From Termitomyces sp. T153 (Eukaryota; Basidiomycota; Agaricomycetes; Agaricales; Lyophyllaceae), in NCBI GenBank assembly GCA_018296165.2, contig JACKQL020000076.1, forward strand, positions 1 through 64,000: DNA of 64,000 nt. The letters are read 5' to 3'. Below, piece by piece: positions 11,517 to 23,339 of the stretch (its first letter is position 1; the number at the start of each line of letters is the position of its first letter). The position numbers and the translations under genes are program-made. Below the pieces are notes generated by a model. The model saw only the letters and a list, made by a program, of their open reading frames with translations, made no database searches and was not told the origin of the DNA.

Positions 11517-12258
11517 ATGATGTCTTGCCTGACATCTAAATCTGAATGTAGGACCCTTTTTCAGTCAAACCTTCAGGAAAATGGGAATCTAGATGGATCT
11601 GATGATGATATGCAATCACAAAATGAGGATAATTTGCCAGACCAGAGATTTGAACAACGAGGTCTCAATTCCAAGGCTCGGACAAAGGGTATGGTCTATT
11701 TTTAATCATGAAATTTTTTGATGAGATGTTGATAATATTATTTTAGCATGGTTTTCCCAGCTAAAACACATGCCAGACTGGCTCTATCTTATCAAGCCAT
11801 CATCTTCCTTCTGGATGTATCCTCCTGAGCCTGTTATATCACTTTCTCAAAAGTATTTTGACCTTGAAACTTTATACCAACACCATATCTTTTTGTTGTT
11901 CAATCATTTTTATATCAAAGAACTTTGTTGTCCATGTTGCTGCTCTGTTTCACAGAAAAATGGGGCACTCACCCCTTGCAAAATATGTGATATTGATAAT
12001 AATTATGAAATTGTTGCTTGGTATGGGCATATTACTGTTGCAAAGGATGCTGAGCACATTTCCACAGTTGGAGTTACAAACTTCTTGATTCACTTACAGC
12101 ATGGCTGCATCTTGCTTTTCCTTCAGTCCTCTCATATCATGGATCATGTGATGACTGCATCTCTGCATGAACCATATCTTAGCAATGTCACTAGCCTTGT
12201 TCTCAGCCTTGCCCTTGTCCTCCTCAACTACAAATCCAACCTTCTTGCCACTACCTGA
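11517..12258 (+). pseudogene. Transposon-associated domain fragment (DUF6729-like)
   Basis: The frame at 11770-12060 reads WMYPPEPVISLSQKYFDLE, then HIFLLFNHFYIKELCCPCC, then KNGALTPCKICDIDNNYEIV. After a frame change it gives AHFHSWSYKLLDSLTAWLHL and LAFPSVLSYH. This order (YPPEPV, a Cys pair, KNGALTPRxxxDID, LLxSLPxxLxLAFP) recalls a zinc-binding domain seen in many basidiomycete transposon-linked proteins, which I recall as DUF6729. The name is from memory and should be checked. Stops and frameshifts make it non-functional. The ORF at 11517-11705 upstream may be its acidic N-terminal part. Confidence 0.5.
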
Positions 12259-13650
12259 CACCTTTGTAACTTCCAACTTGTATGGCAGATGCTGAAACCA
12301 GGAAATTCTGTTAGGAGTCAGATCAGAAATCAACTAACAAGACCCTTACTGACATTGCCAAGTATAGCAATGCCCCAAGTAACTTACCATCATTTCCTCT
12401 ACAAACAAATCATCAATTTCATATTCCAGCAAGGGCACTGGAGCCTAGCAACACTGTTGTTAGTTGATGCCAAGAAGAAAGGCTACCACTTACAAAGTTC
12501 TTGGTAAAGAGAGCCACTCATGGTTTGTTGGCAAAGTGAGCATGCAGCTTGTGACACTCTTGCTTGATTGCACTGCTGTAAGGGAACATCAGCTGTGGAT
12601 AGTCCAAGCCAAACCCACCACTCATGTCCTGACTGTCTGGTCAAGAGGCAAGCAGCAAGCAAGCTGGCCAGAGGCATGGCAGGCAAGCAGTGGGCAACCA
12701 ACAAGAGGCAAAGGCAGAGGGCAAGGTGAGGCAAGGGGCCACACTGGCCAGGCTTTCAGTTATGCTAGTGAAGAAACCTGGAAGCAATGCTATTGTCTGG
12801 ACTGGGGATAGGATATCCCCAGATCTGCACTATATACTACAAGGCTACTAGATGATTAAGTACCTATGACTAAGGTTGGAGGCTGCTGACTACAACCTAT
12901 ATGACAAAGTGGAGGCTGATGACTATGAACTATTGACTAATTGGGCCTGGTAGTAGAAGGATCAATGATCAACAATGATATACCATGTGTCAGGTATGAT
13001 ATACCCATTAGGCTTGGAAGCCAAGATAGTGAGGAAGTAAGAAGGGGCCAGGCAGTCTGGAGGTCAGCTAAATAGAGGTGCCAATCCTCACAAACTAAGC
13101 CAGACTAAGCTAGGCAAGGGTAGGATGGTCCAAAGACCACTACTGACCCTACTCCACTCCCAGCCATCTCAAACCAGCAAAGGTAGGACTTGATGAAGCC
13201 CACTACTCCTCTCTGGCTCTGTTGCTATCCTCTCCTTTGCTAGCATCAACATGTGATCAATCTTGCTAAGGTAAGCATGGGTGTCACACTCAAGGTCCAT
13301 TTGCTTGGCAGTGATGGTGGTGGTGGAAGACATTTCAAGTTAAGTACAGTGGGGTTGGGCTGAGTAAGCAAATGATGGGGGGAATTTGACAAAGTTCACT
13401 GATGCCAGAACTAATTGAACCCTCAAAAATGGTACACAGGCCATCTAGAAAATCATGGGACTTTGACAGTTGACTGGAAACAGTCAAAATTTTAGTTTGG
13501 AGGAGAATGATAAATCCCATTCTTGCTGAGCACTGATTTCCTTGTTTTCCTATATTTTTGGCAAATTCCAGATTTCCCAGTTTCTATGCAATGCAACAGT
13601 CATGTGACTTGATCATGTATGTTCTAAACTCACTGCTGGCACTGGAACCT
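12259..13650. other. Unassigned CpG-poor repeat-derived DNA
   Basis: No gene or recognisable domain. Between 12640 and 12740 there is a purine-rich AGGCAAG-type low-complexity patch, and a TATATA motif follows at about 12831. The composition matches the flanking transposon island, so this is probably old repeat sequence. Confidence 0.4.
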
Positions 13651-13795
13651 GTTTCCAGTGGAAAAATGGAAAAAGAAACCTGTTATACCATTTATTTGAC
13701 AGATTTTTCCTTTGGAAAAAGCCTTTTTCCATTGGAAATACACTGTCCAGAAATGGTATAACAGGTTTCTTTTCCAGTTTTTCTCTTGAAAACAT
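13651..13795. repeat. Fold-back element (imperfect inverted repeat)
   Basis: The left arm (13651-13693, holding AAGAAACCTGTTATACCATT) is matched by the right arm (13751-13795, holding AATGGTATAACAGGTTTCTT) in inverted orientation. The centre at 13713-13731 is itself near-palindromic (GGAAAAAGCCTTTTTCC). Together they could form a stem of about 40 bp with a few mismatches. This resembles a small MITE or fold-back transposon. No transposase lies inside. Confidence 0.75.
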
Positions 13796-14048
13796 GATTG
13801 GCTGCCAGCAGTGACTCTTAGCCCACTGGACAACTTTTCCTTTTTGGCAACAATGTTGAGTGATTCCCTAGCAAAGTTGGCAATCACATTTGTTATTTTG
13901 GAACTGAGATATCTGGGACTTAGCTCAACTTGCATCCTCATTTGCTACAGTCTGTTCATACTCTACTTGTGAAACTGCTAGTTGTTGTGTCCTCTTCATG
14001 GCAGCTAGGCAGCAACAGGCATCATCACTGCATGCTAGAGGGGGGTGA

Positions 14049-14185
14049 TGTTGGAGGACCACTCAATTTCAGGTTATCATTTCATTTCCTTTATTCCTGG
14101 CCTGCCTCTCATCCTCATTCCCCCATCCTTGGGTCACAATTACCTATGACTTGGGGCTATCTGATAGTACCACTCCAGCATATTG
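14049..14185 (+). repeat. Truncated gypsy LTR preceded by polypurine tract
   Basis: The bases before 14049 (GCATGCTAGAGGGGGGTGA) match the tail of other gypsy elements in this window at about 18830 and 39455. TGTTGGAGGACC then begins an LTR. Homology to the LTR at 18851 runs through the block ending near CTTGGGGCTATCTGATAG, after which the sequence differs, so only the first part of the LTR remains. It probably ends a different copy inserted upstream. Confidence 0.6.
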
Positions 14186-14584
14186 ATTTGAATCCTAAAT
14201 AAAGGCCTCTGAATGCAGCTATGGCTCAAAAGATCTTTCAAGGCTGAGAACAGCAACATGAAGCTGATCTGGAGGAGGACTTCAATGATTTATGTCCTCA
14301 GAATGACATATCTTCTGATGATGACTCGGAATATGTTGATCCTGCTCAAGATCAACCAGCAGAACAATTGGGGAACTGCAGCATGAGCTGCAATGAACTC
14401 AGCACCCCATTACCACCCCACATGCCTCTGTTGCACATGGTGAGTTTGCCCTCCAAGTTTCCCCTTCTATGCATGCTCCAGTGGCTTCATGAGCAGGTGC
14501 AATCCTTCCTGTTCCATCTCATGTCATTCCCTTCTATACTCTACCAGCCCCCATGCACTCCTTACCCCAGGAAGTCCTTATGAA

Positions 14585-14846
14585 TGTCAATGCCTCCCAA
14601 CAGCAATCCTCTACTCTTCTGTTGTGTCAACACTGTGTAAAGGCTGGCAACTTTGCCCATTACTGTCCTCAAGGGCTGGAAGTGTGCTACCTATCTGCAT
14701 TAGAGCAAGAAGAGCTGCTCATCCAACTCCTGGCAGCCCAGAATGTAACAGGAGCCCCCTCTCCTGATGTGCCTATAGCTGTCCCCTCCACAGAAGTGGC
14801 CAATGTATCAGAAGTAGTGCCTGGAGAGTTGGAGGAGGATTTTTAA
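14585..14846 (+). pseudogene. Gag C-terminus with altered zinc knuckle (element A)
   Basis: The frame reads LLCQHCVKAGNFAHYCPQG, which aligns with the CX2CX4HX4C knuckle but has Asn where the His should be. It continues to a Leu/Glu-rich end, GELEEDF, and a stop. The equivalent part of element B (about 59655-59888) keeps the His in CQRCQKPGHFAQHC, which supports the assignment. The upstream gag part is in other frames and hard to follow. Confidence 0.75.
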
Positions 14847-15084
14847 TGTATGCCTCTGTTACCTAGTTCTAATCATTTTGCTCCCCTGTCTGTAGAATCA
14901 AATATATCTGTTGCTGCTCTTGATACTACACCCAAAATGATAAGCCCCTCTTCAGATATATAAACCCCTCCCCAGCTAAAGTCTCTACTGAAAATACACC
15001 TCCTAACCCATGCCTCCAGATTCCTGCATGAGAACTCCATCTCCCCCATCATTATATTTGGCTTCCACCCCTTCTGCCAACTCC

Positions 15085-18000
15085 CTAAAGCTACAAGTAG
15101 AAATCAAGACAATGGACACCCAGCAGACCCAAAGTGTGGTTGCCCTGCTTAATAGTGGGGCAATGGGCCTCTTTTGCAACAACATTGTCTCACCACTTGC
15201 CCCCTCTCTCATCCTATTCCTACATACATTGTTGATAGCATGCTCTATGAAGCTAGCTCTATTTGTTCTGTGATGGACCTAGTCTTTTGCTACCAGGACC
15301 ACTCAAAGTGAGCCACTTGTGCTATCACTAGTTTGTGGAAGCAAGACATGATCTTGGGATTCACCTGGTTACATGAACATAACCTGAAGATTGACTGGAC
15401 TAAGGATGAGGAAGATGAGTTGCTGTTCTTATTATTGCATGACTAGGAGCATAGAGGAAAGATTTGTGAGTATACTTCTATGCATGCCTGTCATGCTAGG
15501 CATCTTCCTTATACTGACCTTGACCTCCTGGATCCTCCCCCCTCCAGCATTTCCTCATAGAGAGGCTCTCTACAAGAATGTCTGAGGTGTCAGGTGTGAA
15601 CATCAGAAGAAAGATGAATGTGAAGGAGAATCTGCCATTGCTCCAGAACTTAAGTCTCCAGATGAAACTCTTGAGGTAGGTGATAGAATCTATGCTACAA
15701 CTCTCTGCCCCCCTCCCCACAGTGGCAGAGATCTGGGCCAGTCAGACCACTTCTCAATGTTTTGGCCAAGGTGTTTGCAGCAAATTCCCAGCCCAAGCTC
15801 TTTCATAGCATGGTTCCTGATCACCTCCATGATTTTGAGGATGTATTCTCCAAGGTATCATTTGATTCACTTCCAGAGCACAAGCAGTGGGATCATGCAA
15901 TCAAGCTGATACCAGATGCAGAACCCTCCAGCTGCATGGTCTACCTGCTTGGACCCCATGAGCAGGATGAGCTGGTTCCATTTCTATAGGATAATCTTAG
16001 CTCTGGATGGATACAGCCCTCTAAGTCCCCAATGGCCTCCCCAGTCTTTTCATCAAGAAGGATGGGTCTCTTCATCTGGTTCAGGACTATTAAGTCTTGA
16101 ATGCAATAACAGTGAAGAATTGCTATCTCTTGCCAGTCATCTCTGAACTTGTCAACAACCTTTGAGGTGCATGCTACTTCACCAAGTTGAATGTTTGTCA
16201 GAGCTACAACAATGTGTGCATCAAAGAAGGAGATGAGTGGAAGGCAGCATTCCAAACCAATAATGGACCCTTTGAACTTCTAGTCATGTTTTTTGGTCTC
16301 ACCAATAGCCTAGCCACTTTCCAGACCATAATGAATGACATCTTCCATGATCTGATCGCAGAAGGTGTTGTTGTATGTATCTTGACAATATCCTCATCTA
16401 TACCAAAACCTTGGATGAGCATTGCCAGGTCACACACATTCTCTTGGAATGCCTCTGCCAACAACAGCTCTATCTGAAGCCTGAGAAGTGTGAATTTGAG
16501 CAGACTAAAGTGGAGTACCTAGGTTTAATTATCTTGCACAGAATGGTTGAGATGGACCCCCACTAAAGTGGCAGGTGTAGTGGAATGGCCTGAACCAAGA
16601 AACAAGAAGGAAGTTCAGGCCTTTCTTAGGTTTGTCAACTCCTACCAGAGGTTCATACAGGATTTCTCCCACCATGCACATCCCCTCTTTGACCTCACTG
16701 TCAAAGACACAGCACAGCAGTGGGAGACCTTGCAGCAAGCTGCCTTTGGCACCCTCAAGCAAGCCATTACTTCAAAACCCATCCTTCTATTCCCAGATAA
16801 TGACTCTCCCTTCCATGTGGAAGCTGATAGCTCTGACTTTGCTACAGGAGCAGTCCTCTCCTAGCAGTCAAAGAAGGATGACAAGTAGCATCCTGTAGCC
16901 TTCTACTCCAAAAGCCTTAATGCAGTAGAATTGAATTACAAAATCAATGATAAGGAGATGCTTGCTATCATTTGTTCCTTCCAAGACTGGCAGCATCTCC
17001 TTGAGGGCATATGGCATAAGTTTGAAGTCTGGACAGACTACCAGAACCTGGAGTACTTCCACATGGCCAAAATGCTCAGTCAACTCCAAGCTCAGTGGCC
17101 CCTGTATCTGGCCAACTTTGACTTCTTGCTGCATCACAGATCTGGACAGAGCATGAGCAAACCAGATGCATTGTATAGGCAGGCTGACTATGGCACTGGG
17201 GCAGGGAACCATGACAACATCATCCTCCTCAAGCCTGAGCTCTTTGCTGTTTGTGCTCTAGAAGGGATTGTGGTCCAAGGAGATGAGGCAAGCATCTTTA
17301 GAAACATCTAGAGAGGAAATCAAGAGGGTGCACAAGAGGATGCAGTTGCCTAGGCAGTGCAGGCTCTATAAGCCCAACAGGCAAGCAGAGTTAAGTCTGT
17401 GCATGCAGATGAGTAGGATCTTCAGGATAGGCTTCTAACCTTCCAAGGACACATCTATGTGCCTAATATTCTGGAACTCCACCAATGCATTGTAGAACAG
17501 CACTATATCTCTTGTATAACTGGACATCCTGGAAAGTAAAAGATACTGGAGCTAGTGTCCTGGAACTACTGGTGGCCACAGATATCCTAATATGTAGGCA
17601 CTACACCATCACCTGTGATCTTTGTCTCTGCAGCAAGCCTTGCCACCAGTCACTCATGAGTCAGCTCCACCCTCTTCCAAATCCAGCAGCTTGCTAGAGT
17701 GTTGCATTGATGAATTTTACTGTTGAACTCCCTGATGCTCATGGGTATGATGCAGTAATGGTAGTGGTGAACCTCTATGGGAAATGGCCCACTTTATCCC
17801 TACCCACATGACATGCTCTGCTCTGGGAGTGGCTAGCCTGTACCAGAAGAATGTCTGGAAGCTCCATGGTCTGTCAGATGGGTATGTCTCTGACCAAGGC
17901 CCCCAGTGTGTGGCAGAGTTTCCTTGGGAGCTGTACCACCTGCTGGGAGTGAAGCTCCATACCATCATGGCTTATCACTCTCAGTCAGATGGGCAAACAG

Positions 18001-18760
18001 AACATGTTAACCAGGAACTGGAACAGTATCTCTGCCTGTTTGGTAGTGAGAGGGCAGAATGACTGGAATGAGCTTCTGCCAGATGCAGAGTTCCAGTACA
18101 ACAATCACATTCACTCTTTTTTCCATGCAGATAACTCCATTCTTCCTAGACACTGGAAGACACCTCCACATGGGATTTGAACCTCAAGCACACCCCTCAG
18201 AAAACAACTCATTCAATGAGTTTGTAGACAGAATAAAGAGGAGGAGGCAAAGGCTGCATTGGTGAAGGCCAAGGATGACATGGCACAGTACTACAACCAC
18301 CATCAGATACCAGTCCCCATTTACAAGCCAGGAGAACATGTGTACTTGGATAGCTTAGACATTAAGACAACAAGGCCATCACACAAGCTGCCACATCATT
18401 ACCTTGGCCCTTTTATAGTAGAGAAGAAGGTAGGGTCTCTAGCATACTGACTTAAGCTCCTGGTAGGCCTACGCCAACTGCACCCAGTCTCCAACATTGT
18501 CAAGCTGTTTCCAGCTCCAGAAGATCCAATCCCTGGCCACTACCCTAAGGCACCCCCACTACTAGTCCTGGTTAACAATGTGTATGAGGTGGAGGAAATT
18601 TTGGATAGCTGAATATTCTGGGGAAAGTTACAGAGTTCAAGGTGAAATGGAAGGAATATGGCATTGAGGACATCTCTTGGGAACCATAAGCTAATGTGCA
18701 TGCACCAGCATTAATTTGAGACTTTTATTGCAGGCACTCCAGTGCACCAAGGGCAATTCA
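15085..18760 (+). pseudogene. Pol polyprotein of element A (PR-RT-RH-IN-chromodomain)
   Basis: Protease: TMDTQQTQSVVALLNSG near 15110-15155, with Asn in place of the active-site Asp. Reverse transcriptase: HDFEDVFSKVSFDSLPEHK from about 15825, then KEGDEWKAAFQTNNGPFELL near 16225, and YLDNILIYTKTL at about 16378, where YLDD is expected. RNase H: FHVEADSSDFATGAVLS near 16815 and NDKEMLAIICSFQDW near 16947. Integrase: zinc-binding part from about 17455, HSQSDGQTEHVNQELEQYL near 17980, and PDAEFQYNNHIHS near 18080. SH3-like region KPGEHVYLDSLDIKTTRPSH from about 18325 and chromodomain remains YEVEEILDS near 18585. Many breaks. Confidence 0.85.
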
Positions 18761-18850
18761 AGGCATCTATCTCATCTCAGCAGCTGACTAAGCAATCTGT
18801 AATTTTTTCCACCCAATACTTTGAGACACTGCATGCTAGAGGGGGTGTGA

Positions 18851-19325
18851 TGTCAGAGGACCTCACATATCTGGAGTATCATCTTGTTTCCTTTATTCCC
18901 AGCCAGCCTCTGACTCTCATACTCCTATACTATGGTCACAAGTACTCTCAATCCAGGGCTATCCAATGGCACTATTTTGGTAATGTCATGTGATCTGTGG
19001 CTTGAGATTGAAGCCATTTACAATGGATTTCCAGTTTCAGGTCATGTGACTTTGATAATGGCTTTGATGATGATTTTGGGCTCTGCACATGCACTTGGGC
19101 TCAGCACATGCACAAAATCTGATGTCATATTTCCCACAGTATTTCCCATGGTTCATTTCTGCAAATTTGCAGTCCTGGCAATCAGAATCTTCAGACTTGT
19201 TCTCTTTGGATTTCTCTCTACTAGGTATGTAATGAGTTTCTGCTGTGCCACTACTGTTAAGAGACTTTGGATTTCCCTCTGCCAGTTATGTGATTGAGCT
19301 GCAGCCTCCAGAGGTTGCCCTTACA
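18851..19325 (+). repeat. 3' LTR of gypsy element A, 475 bp
   Basis: It begins TGTCAGAGGACC after a purine tract (AGAGGGGGTGTGA) and ends GAGGTTGCCCTTACA. Related LTRs with the same ends occur at 19897, 39475 and 58296. One copy with a TGTAAG start (35211) suggests an original TGTAAG/CTTACA inverted terminus. Confidence 0.8.
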
Positions 19326-19896
19326 ATGATATGGCATGGTACTATGATTGCTGGCAGACACCAGCCCCTGTATACAAGTCTGGAGACCATGTGTACTTGG
19401 CTAACTCAGACATCAAGACAACAAGGCCATTGCAGAAGTTGTCACATTGTCACCTTGGCTCCTTCAGGGTGGAGAACAGGTAGAGCCTGTAGCATACCAA
19501 CTTAAACTCCTGGCAGGCCTACACCAACTGCACCTAATGTTGTTAAGCTGTTCCCAGCTTTAGAAAATCCAATCCCTGGCCACTGCCCTAAGGCACCCCC
19601 ACCACTGGTCCTGGTTAACAATGAGGAAGAGTATGAGGTGGAGGAAATTTTGAATAGTAGGATACTCCAGGGGAAGTTACAGTTTAGGGTGAAATAGAAG
19701 AGATATGACAGCAAGAATATCTCTTGGGAACCACAGGCCAATGTATGTGCACTAGTCCTGATTTGGGACTTCTGCCACAGGCACCCCAGTGCACTAGAGG
19801 CAATTCAAGGCATTTATCCCATTTCAGCAGCTGACCAAGCAATCCACAACTTTTCTACCCAGTACATTGAGATGCTGCACATTAGAGGGGGGATGA
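19326..19896 (+). pseudogene. Second gypsy tail: integrase C-terminus and chromodomain
   Basis: Directly after LTR A the sequence re-enters the same coding region: DCWQTPAPVYKSGDHVYLANSD-type codons at about 19340-19400, TTRPLQKLSHCHLGS, then YEVEEILNSRILQGKLQF-like codons at about 19630-19690 and PQANVCAL-like codons. It ends with a purine tract before another LTR. Either a second partly deleted copy lies next to the first, or recombination duplicated the 3' end. Confidence 0.7.
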
Positions 19897-20539
19897 TGTC
19901 AGGAGATGTCCCTTTCTCCCTCCATCCCATTCTCCCTCCTTATAATTTTCCTTTATTCTTCTTTGCCTTCCCTATCTGCTGGTCCCAGTTTTAGCCCTCA
20001 GGCTGCACTGGTTCTCTGTCCATAATTCAGACAAGTGCTGCCCATTCCACACTGCTCTTATCAGACCCCTGGATTATTTCCTTTATTCCCAGCCTGCTGC
20101 CCATTGTAGACCTGCCATCTTTGGGTCACAGGTACTTGCAACTGAGGGCTATCTTTTGATTATATTTATATGGAGTCAAGTGCCACAGGCTCAAAGATTG
20201 AGGCCATTTACAATGGATTTCTATTGTTGGGTCAGCATGTGACTGGTTGACTTGTTGACAAGTCACATGCACAGGTCAGGCAAGCCTCAGGACAAGTGAC
20301 TGGTTGACTTATTGACAAGTCACATGACTTTTCTGTCATACTGTATAATTGTGTCCCATGCTTCCCAAAGCCTTAGAGCATAGCATTTGGCCTAGGGAGC
20401 TCCTTAGACTTGTTTTCTTTGGATCTCCTTTGCCAGGTGTGCAGTTATACTTGTAGACACTGTACAGTACTGAATAGACTTTGGATCTGCCTTTGCTAGC
20501 TGTGTGATTGAGCCACAGCCTCCAGAGGTTCCCCTTACA
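19897..20539 (+). repeat. Second gypsy LTR, 643 bp
   Basis: It starts TGTCAGGAGATG after AGAGGGGGGATGA and ends GAGGTTCCCCTTACA. Within it a phrase built around GTGACTGGTTGACTTGTTGACAAGTCACATG is partly repeated between 20230 and 20330, making this LTR longer than its relatives. Confidence 0.7.
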
Positions 20540-20569
20540 GATGCAATTAAGAAGTTTGAAGAATTTACA

Positions 20570-21010
20570 GAGTGCTAGGTGAATATTGGAGATTAATTAG
20601 ATTTCTACCCTCTAATATATCATTCACTTGCCAGATCTTCTTGTTCAGCACTGATGGACAAGCAGCAATATAAATGCCATCCACAGCATCAATGGCTGCT
20701 TTAAAAAAGGGAAACCATTTTGGATTGTCCTGAATGCATTCAGTAATGGGGTCATTGATAGTAGGGAGGCAAACATGTCAATTGTAAGAGGTAGGAGAGG
20801 AATGAGTAGTAAAAACACATCAGGAATATCTTTGTAGCATTAGAAGAGGTATTAGACCAAAGCATGATATCACATACTTGGAAATGGTTGCATTGGCATG
20901 TCAAAATTCTTCTCCACCATGTTGAGTGGATAAGCCAGTGACACAAGTGTATAAAAAGATAGTGAGCTGTTGCTGGAGAGAAATATGTTTTGAATCTGTC
21001 ATAGCACAAG
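20570..21010 (-). pseudogene. PIF/Harbinger-like transposase fragment
   Basis: On the minus strand a frame gives PLLNAFRTIQNGFPFLKQP-like and, in the next frame, ITECIQDNPKWFPFFKAAID followed by AVDGIYIAACP. The pattern of P-I, then N-P-K-F-x-P-F-F, then A-V/I-D-G-T/I resembles the start of the DDE_4 nuclease domain of Harbinger transposases, where the Asp of DG is the first catalytic residue. The piece is short and broken, so the assignment is tentative. Confidence 0.4.
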
Positions 21011-21434
21011 TTTGTAGCTCAGAAACTAGGACTGAAAAACATGGAAATGCATTCCAAGTTCACTTCTAATGCACTCAGGATGTCCATAGATAAGTTCTCA
21101 TACCCATGCTTCGTAATCAAGTCATTCTTCTAAAAGGAGAAATTGTATTGTCACATCATGTCACATTACTATTCTTATATATTCATAAGCAGAATCTCGC
21201 AAATTCGGAATTCGAATCGCGTGCTGAACAGGCTGTAAATGCATCCGCACATTGGAGCAAGCAAGGGCCTATTGCATTTACTTGCACCAGTGTGTAAAGG
21301 AGGAATACAATATATATAGTTACAACCAATTAATTACGATTAGAAGGATCTCTGCGGTAGTCTATACAAGTATTTGAGCGCTAGTGGTAAAAATCAACTT
21401 TTTGAAGTGGATAGGAGACACATCTAATTTTGAA
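21011..21434. other. Transposon/gene boundary
   Basis: No gene. CG dinucleotides reappear abruptly at about 21187 (CTCGCAAATTCGGAATTCGAATCGCG), marking the edge between repeat island and host sequence. Confidence 0.5.
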
Positions 21435-22389
21435 TCAGGCCTCATGCGGCAGGACGTCCAAGTGGAACTGCCGCCAGTCGATATTTTGGGTGGGATCCAA
21501 ATCTAGCTGTTCCTCAACGATGTTCTCGACAAGTCCGGGACCTTGCCACGTCTCCAAATCCTCTTCTTCCAATACTTGTTCCCCGAGTATCCATGAGTCG
21601 CGACTAGGAGGGAAAGCGATATAGGATGAGCGGCGAGAAGTCGCTGGGAGGGGCATTGTCTGCACGGAGGTAGGGCGCTCACGACGGCGGATACTCGGGA
21701 GACGTAAGAAGGATCGGTCAGAGGACGACCCCGAAAGCGAAAGGAAGGATTCACGATGGCCCTTTGACGACTGGTTTGAGGGTGCAGGACTCTCGCTCCA
21801 ATCAGTAAAGAAAGATTTCGAATCGGGAGATGAGGCGAAAGGATCAATTGATTGAAACACGATCGAATCCTCGTGACTAGGATAATCAGATATCGATAAC
21901 TGCATCCATAAAAGATTGTGATGAATCCATCTACCTCTTTGGCGTATACGGGCCACCGGCAGTAATCCAAACCTCCATTATTTCCGTGGAATTGAGCAAC
22001 TCACGAGTATTCTTGGACGGAGAGCTGCTGAAGGAGAGTGAGCTATCTGTAGTCGCAGCCTTGCGATCAAAGATCCGGTTTGGGAAACTGATTATAGATG
22101 AACATCGCTTGTGACGTTCACGGGATGGGGTAGACAATGACGGGGAAGTCGTTTGAAAAGATATGGAGGAAGATAAGATCATGGAAGTTGGGCGTGAATG
22201 GCGTTTTGCAAAGTCAATGAGTTTGCTATGACGGCGTGATGATTTAGGCGTAGACGTAGGCTGGGGAAGGGGGTCATTTTCCGTAGGAAATGGTGAGGGC
22301 ATACTACGACGTGAAGATCGAGACATCATGGCACGGAAACCTGAGGTAAAGAAATCAGAATAAGACCTGCCGCTCTTCGTAGGTAACAT
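21435..22389 (-). CDS. Serine-rich protein of unknown function
   Basis: Two exons, 22389-21935 and 21876-21435 (minus), join in phase to 298 residues. The 58-nt intron has a GTAGAT donor, a CTGAT branch-like site and a CCTAG acceptor. An alternative acceptor would shift the frame into a shorter, less protein-like tail, so the chosen join is preferred. The N-terminal half is Ser/Thr/Arg/Pro-rich with many RRS and SP sites (for example MSRSSRRSMPSPFP), typical of a disordered, phosphorylated protein. The C-terminal half ends in an acidic, Trp-containing segment (LGEQVLEEEDLETWQGPG, then NIDWRQFHLDVLPHEA) that may be a binding motif. No known domain. It looks like a real host gene because codon use is even and both exons stay open. 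Confidence 0.7.
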
Positions 22390-23339
22390 CTGAGGAGTGT
22401 CAGGGAGCTAAGCTAGAGATCCCTTGAATACGGGGTTTTGCTTATAAGTAATCGCTACGTAGCCACAACCCGTTTACGATAATCTGATCAATCCGTGGCA
22501 AGGCGATTACGAGTCTTTTCCTACACTTGAAGGCTGGGCGGTAATGTCGAACTTTCAGGGGCAAGATACGAACAGAAGCTAAAATGGAATTGTGTGAGAA
22601 AAATCTACAATGAGTAGCTCCCATCTGGAATACTAAAATCTCTTGGGATCAAATGATAATGGATTTGCGCAAGTTACGAACAGCCTTGAATGGAAGAAAC
22701 GCTGGATGAGACAGGACATCAATCAAAGGAGCACCTAGAACTAGAACGAACCCTAGAGGAATCAGATTTCCGCCATAGCCATGATTATCTGAAACGAGAC
22801 CCAACTGATTGTTTTCAGGAGCTGACAAAGCACCAATGTGATGACAACTCCATGCATTCCATCGACTATGTTCTCGACGACTAGTTTTCTCCAGCGTAGC
22901 TTCTAGAGGGTAGTATGGATATCACAGTTGAAAGAGTCGTCACAGCATGCGAGATGAGAGATGGACGGCCTAGGGTTGCGTGAAAATCAGATCACAAGTG
23001 TCATTCAACGGTGTGGAACTTCTGATGCTCCAACGAACAGATGAGCTGTTGTGACGAAACAACTCCTTACGTTTGTAGGTACCGCGTGCTACCAATTTGT
23101 TGATGAGACGGCAGAGATGACGGACATAAAAGGTAGCTTGAAACATCTAATCACCCCTTAGTTGTGGCGAGGTAAAGATAGCTCGCGAGACTTGTAAATA
23201 TTTGTACCGGTCCCGAGTACTTATAGGTGCAGTGTCATGTATACATAACCCAGAAATATATGGTTGGAACTTGAGGAAAACATAAGGCATCAATCGGTAT
23301 CTCACCCCAATGGGAGATGAGACGCACCTATTTATAACA
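22390..23339. other. Intergenic
   Basis: No supported gene. The small ORF at 22690-22884 (+) is hydrophilic and acidic with no match to a family I know. CpG content is host-like throughout. Confidence 0.5.

Larger units (their letters stand above)
14195..19325 (+). mobile_element. Ty3/gypsy chromodomain retrotransposon A (decayed)
   Basis: Gag zinc-knuckle, protease, reverse transcriptase, RNase H, integrase and chromodomain remains follow in the Ty3/gypsy order, and a 475-bp LTR closes the 3' end. The 5' LTR and early gag are not recognisable; an LTR fragment of the same family lies at 14049. Dozens of stops and frameshifts, near-absence of CG, and substituted active-site residues show an old copy. 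Confidence 0.85.

Noticed and set aside
14195..19325. Endogenous virus of an animal or plant
   Set aside because: The domain order, chromodomain and gag type are those of fungal Ty3/gypsy retrotransposons, and no envelope gene is present.
22690..22884. 64-codon acidic ORF
   Set aside because: Short, hydrophilic, no known motif and no extension by splicing that I could find.
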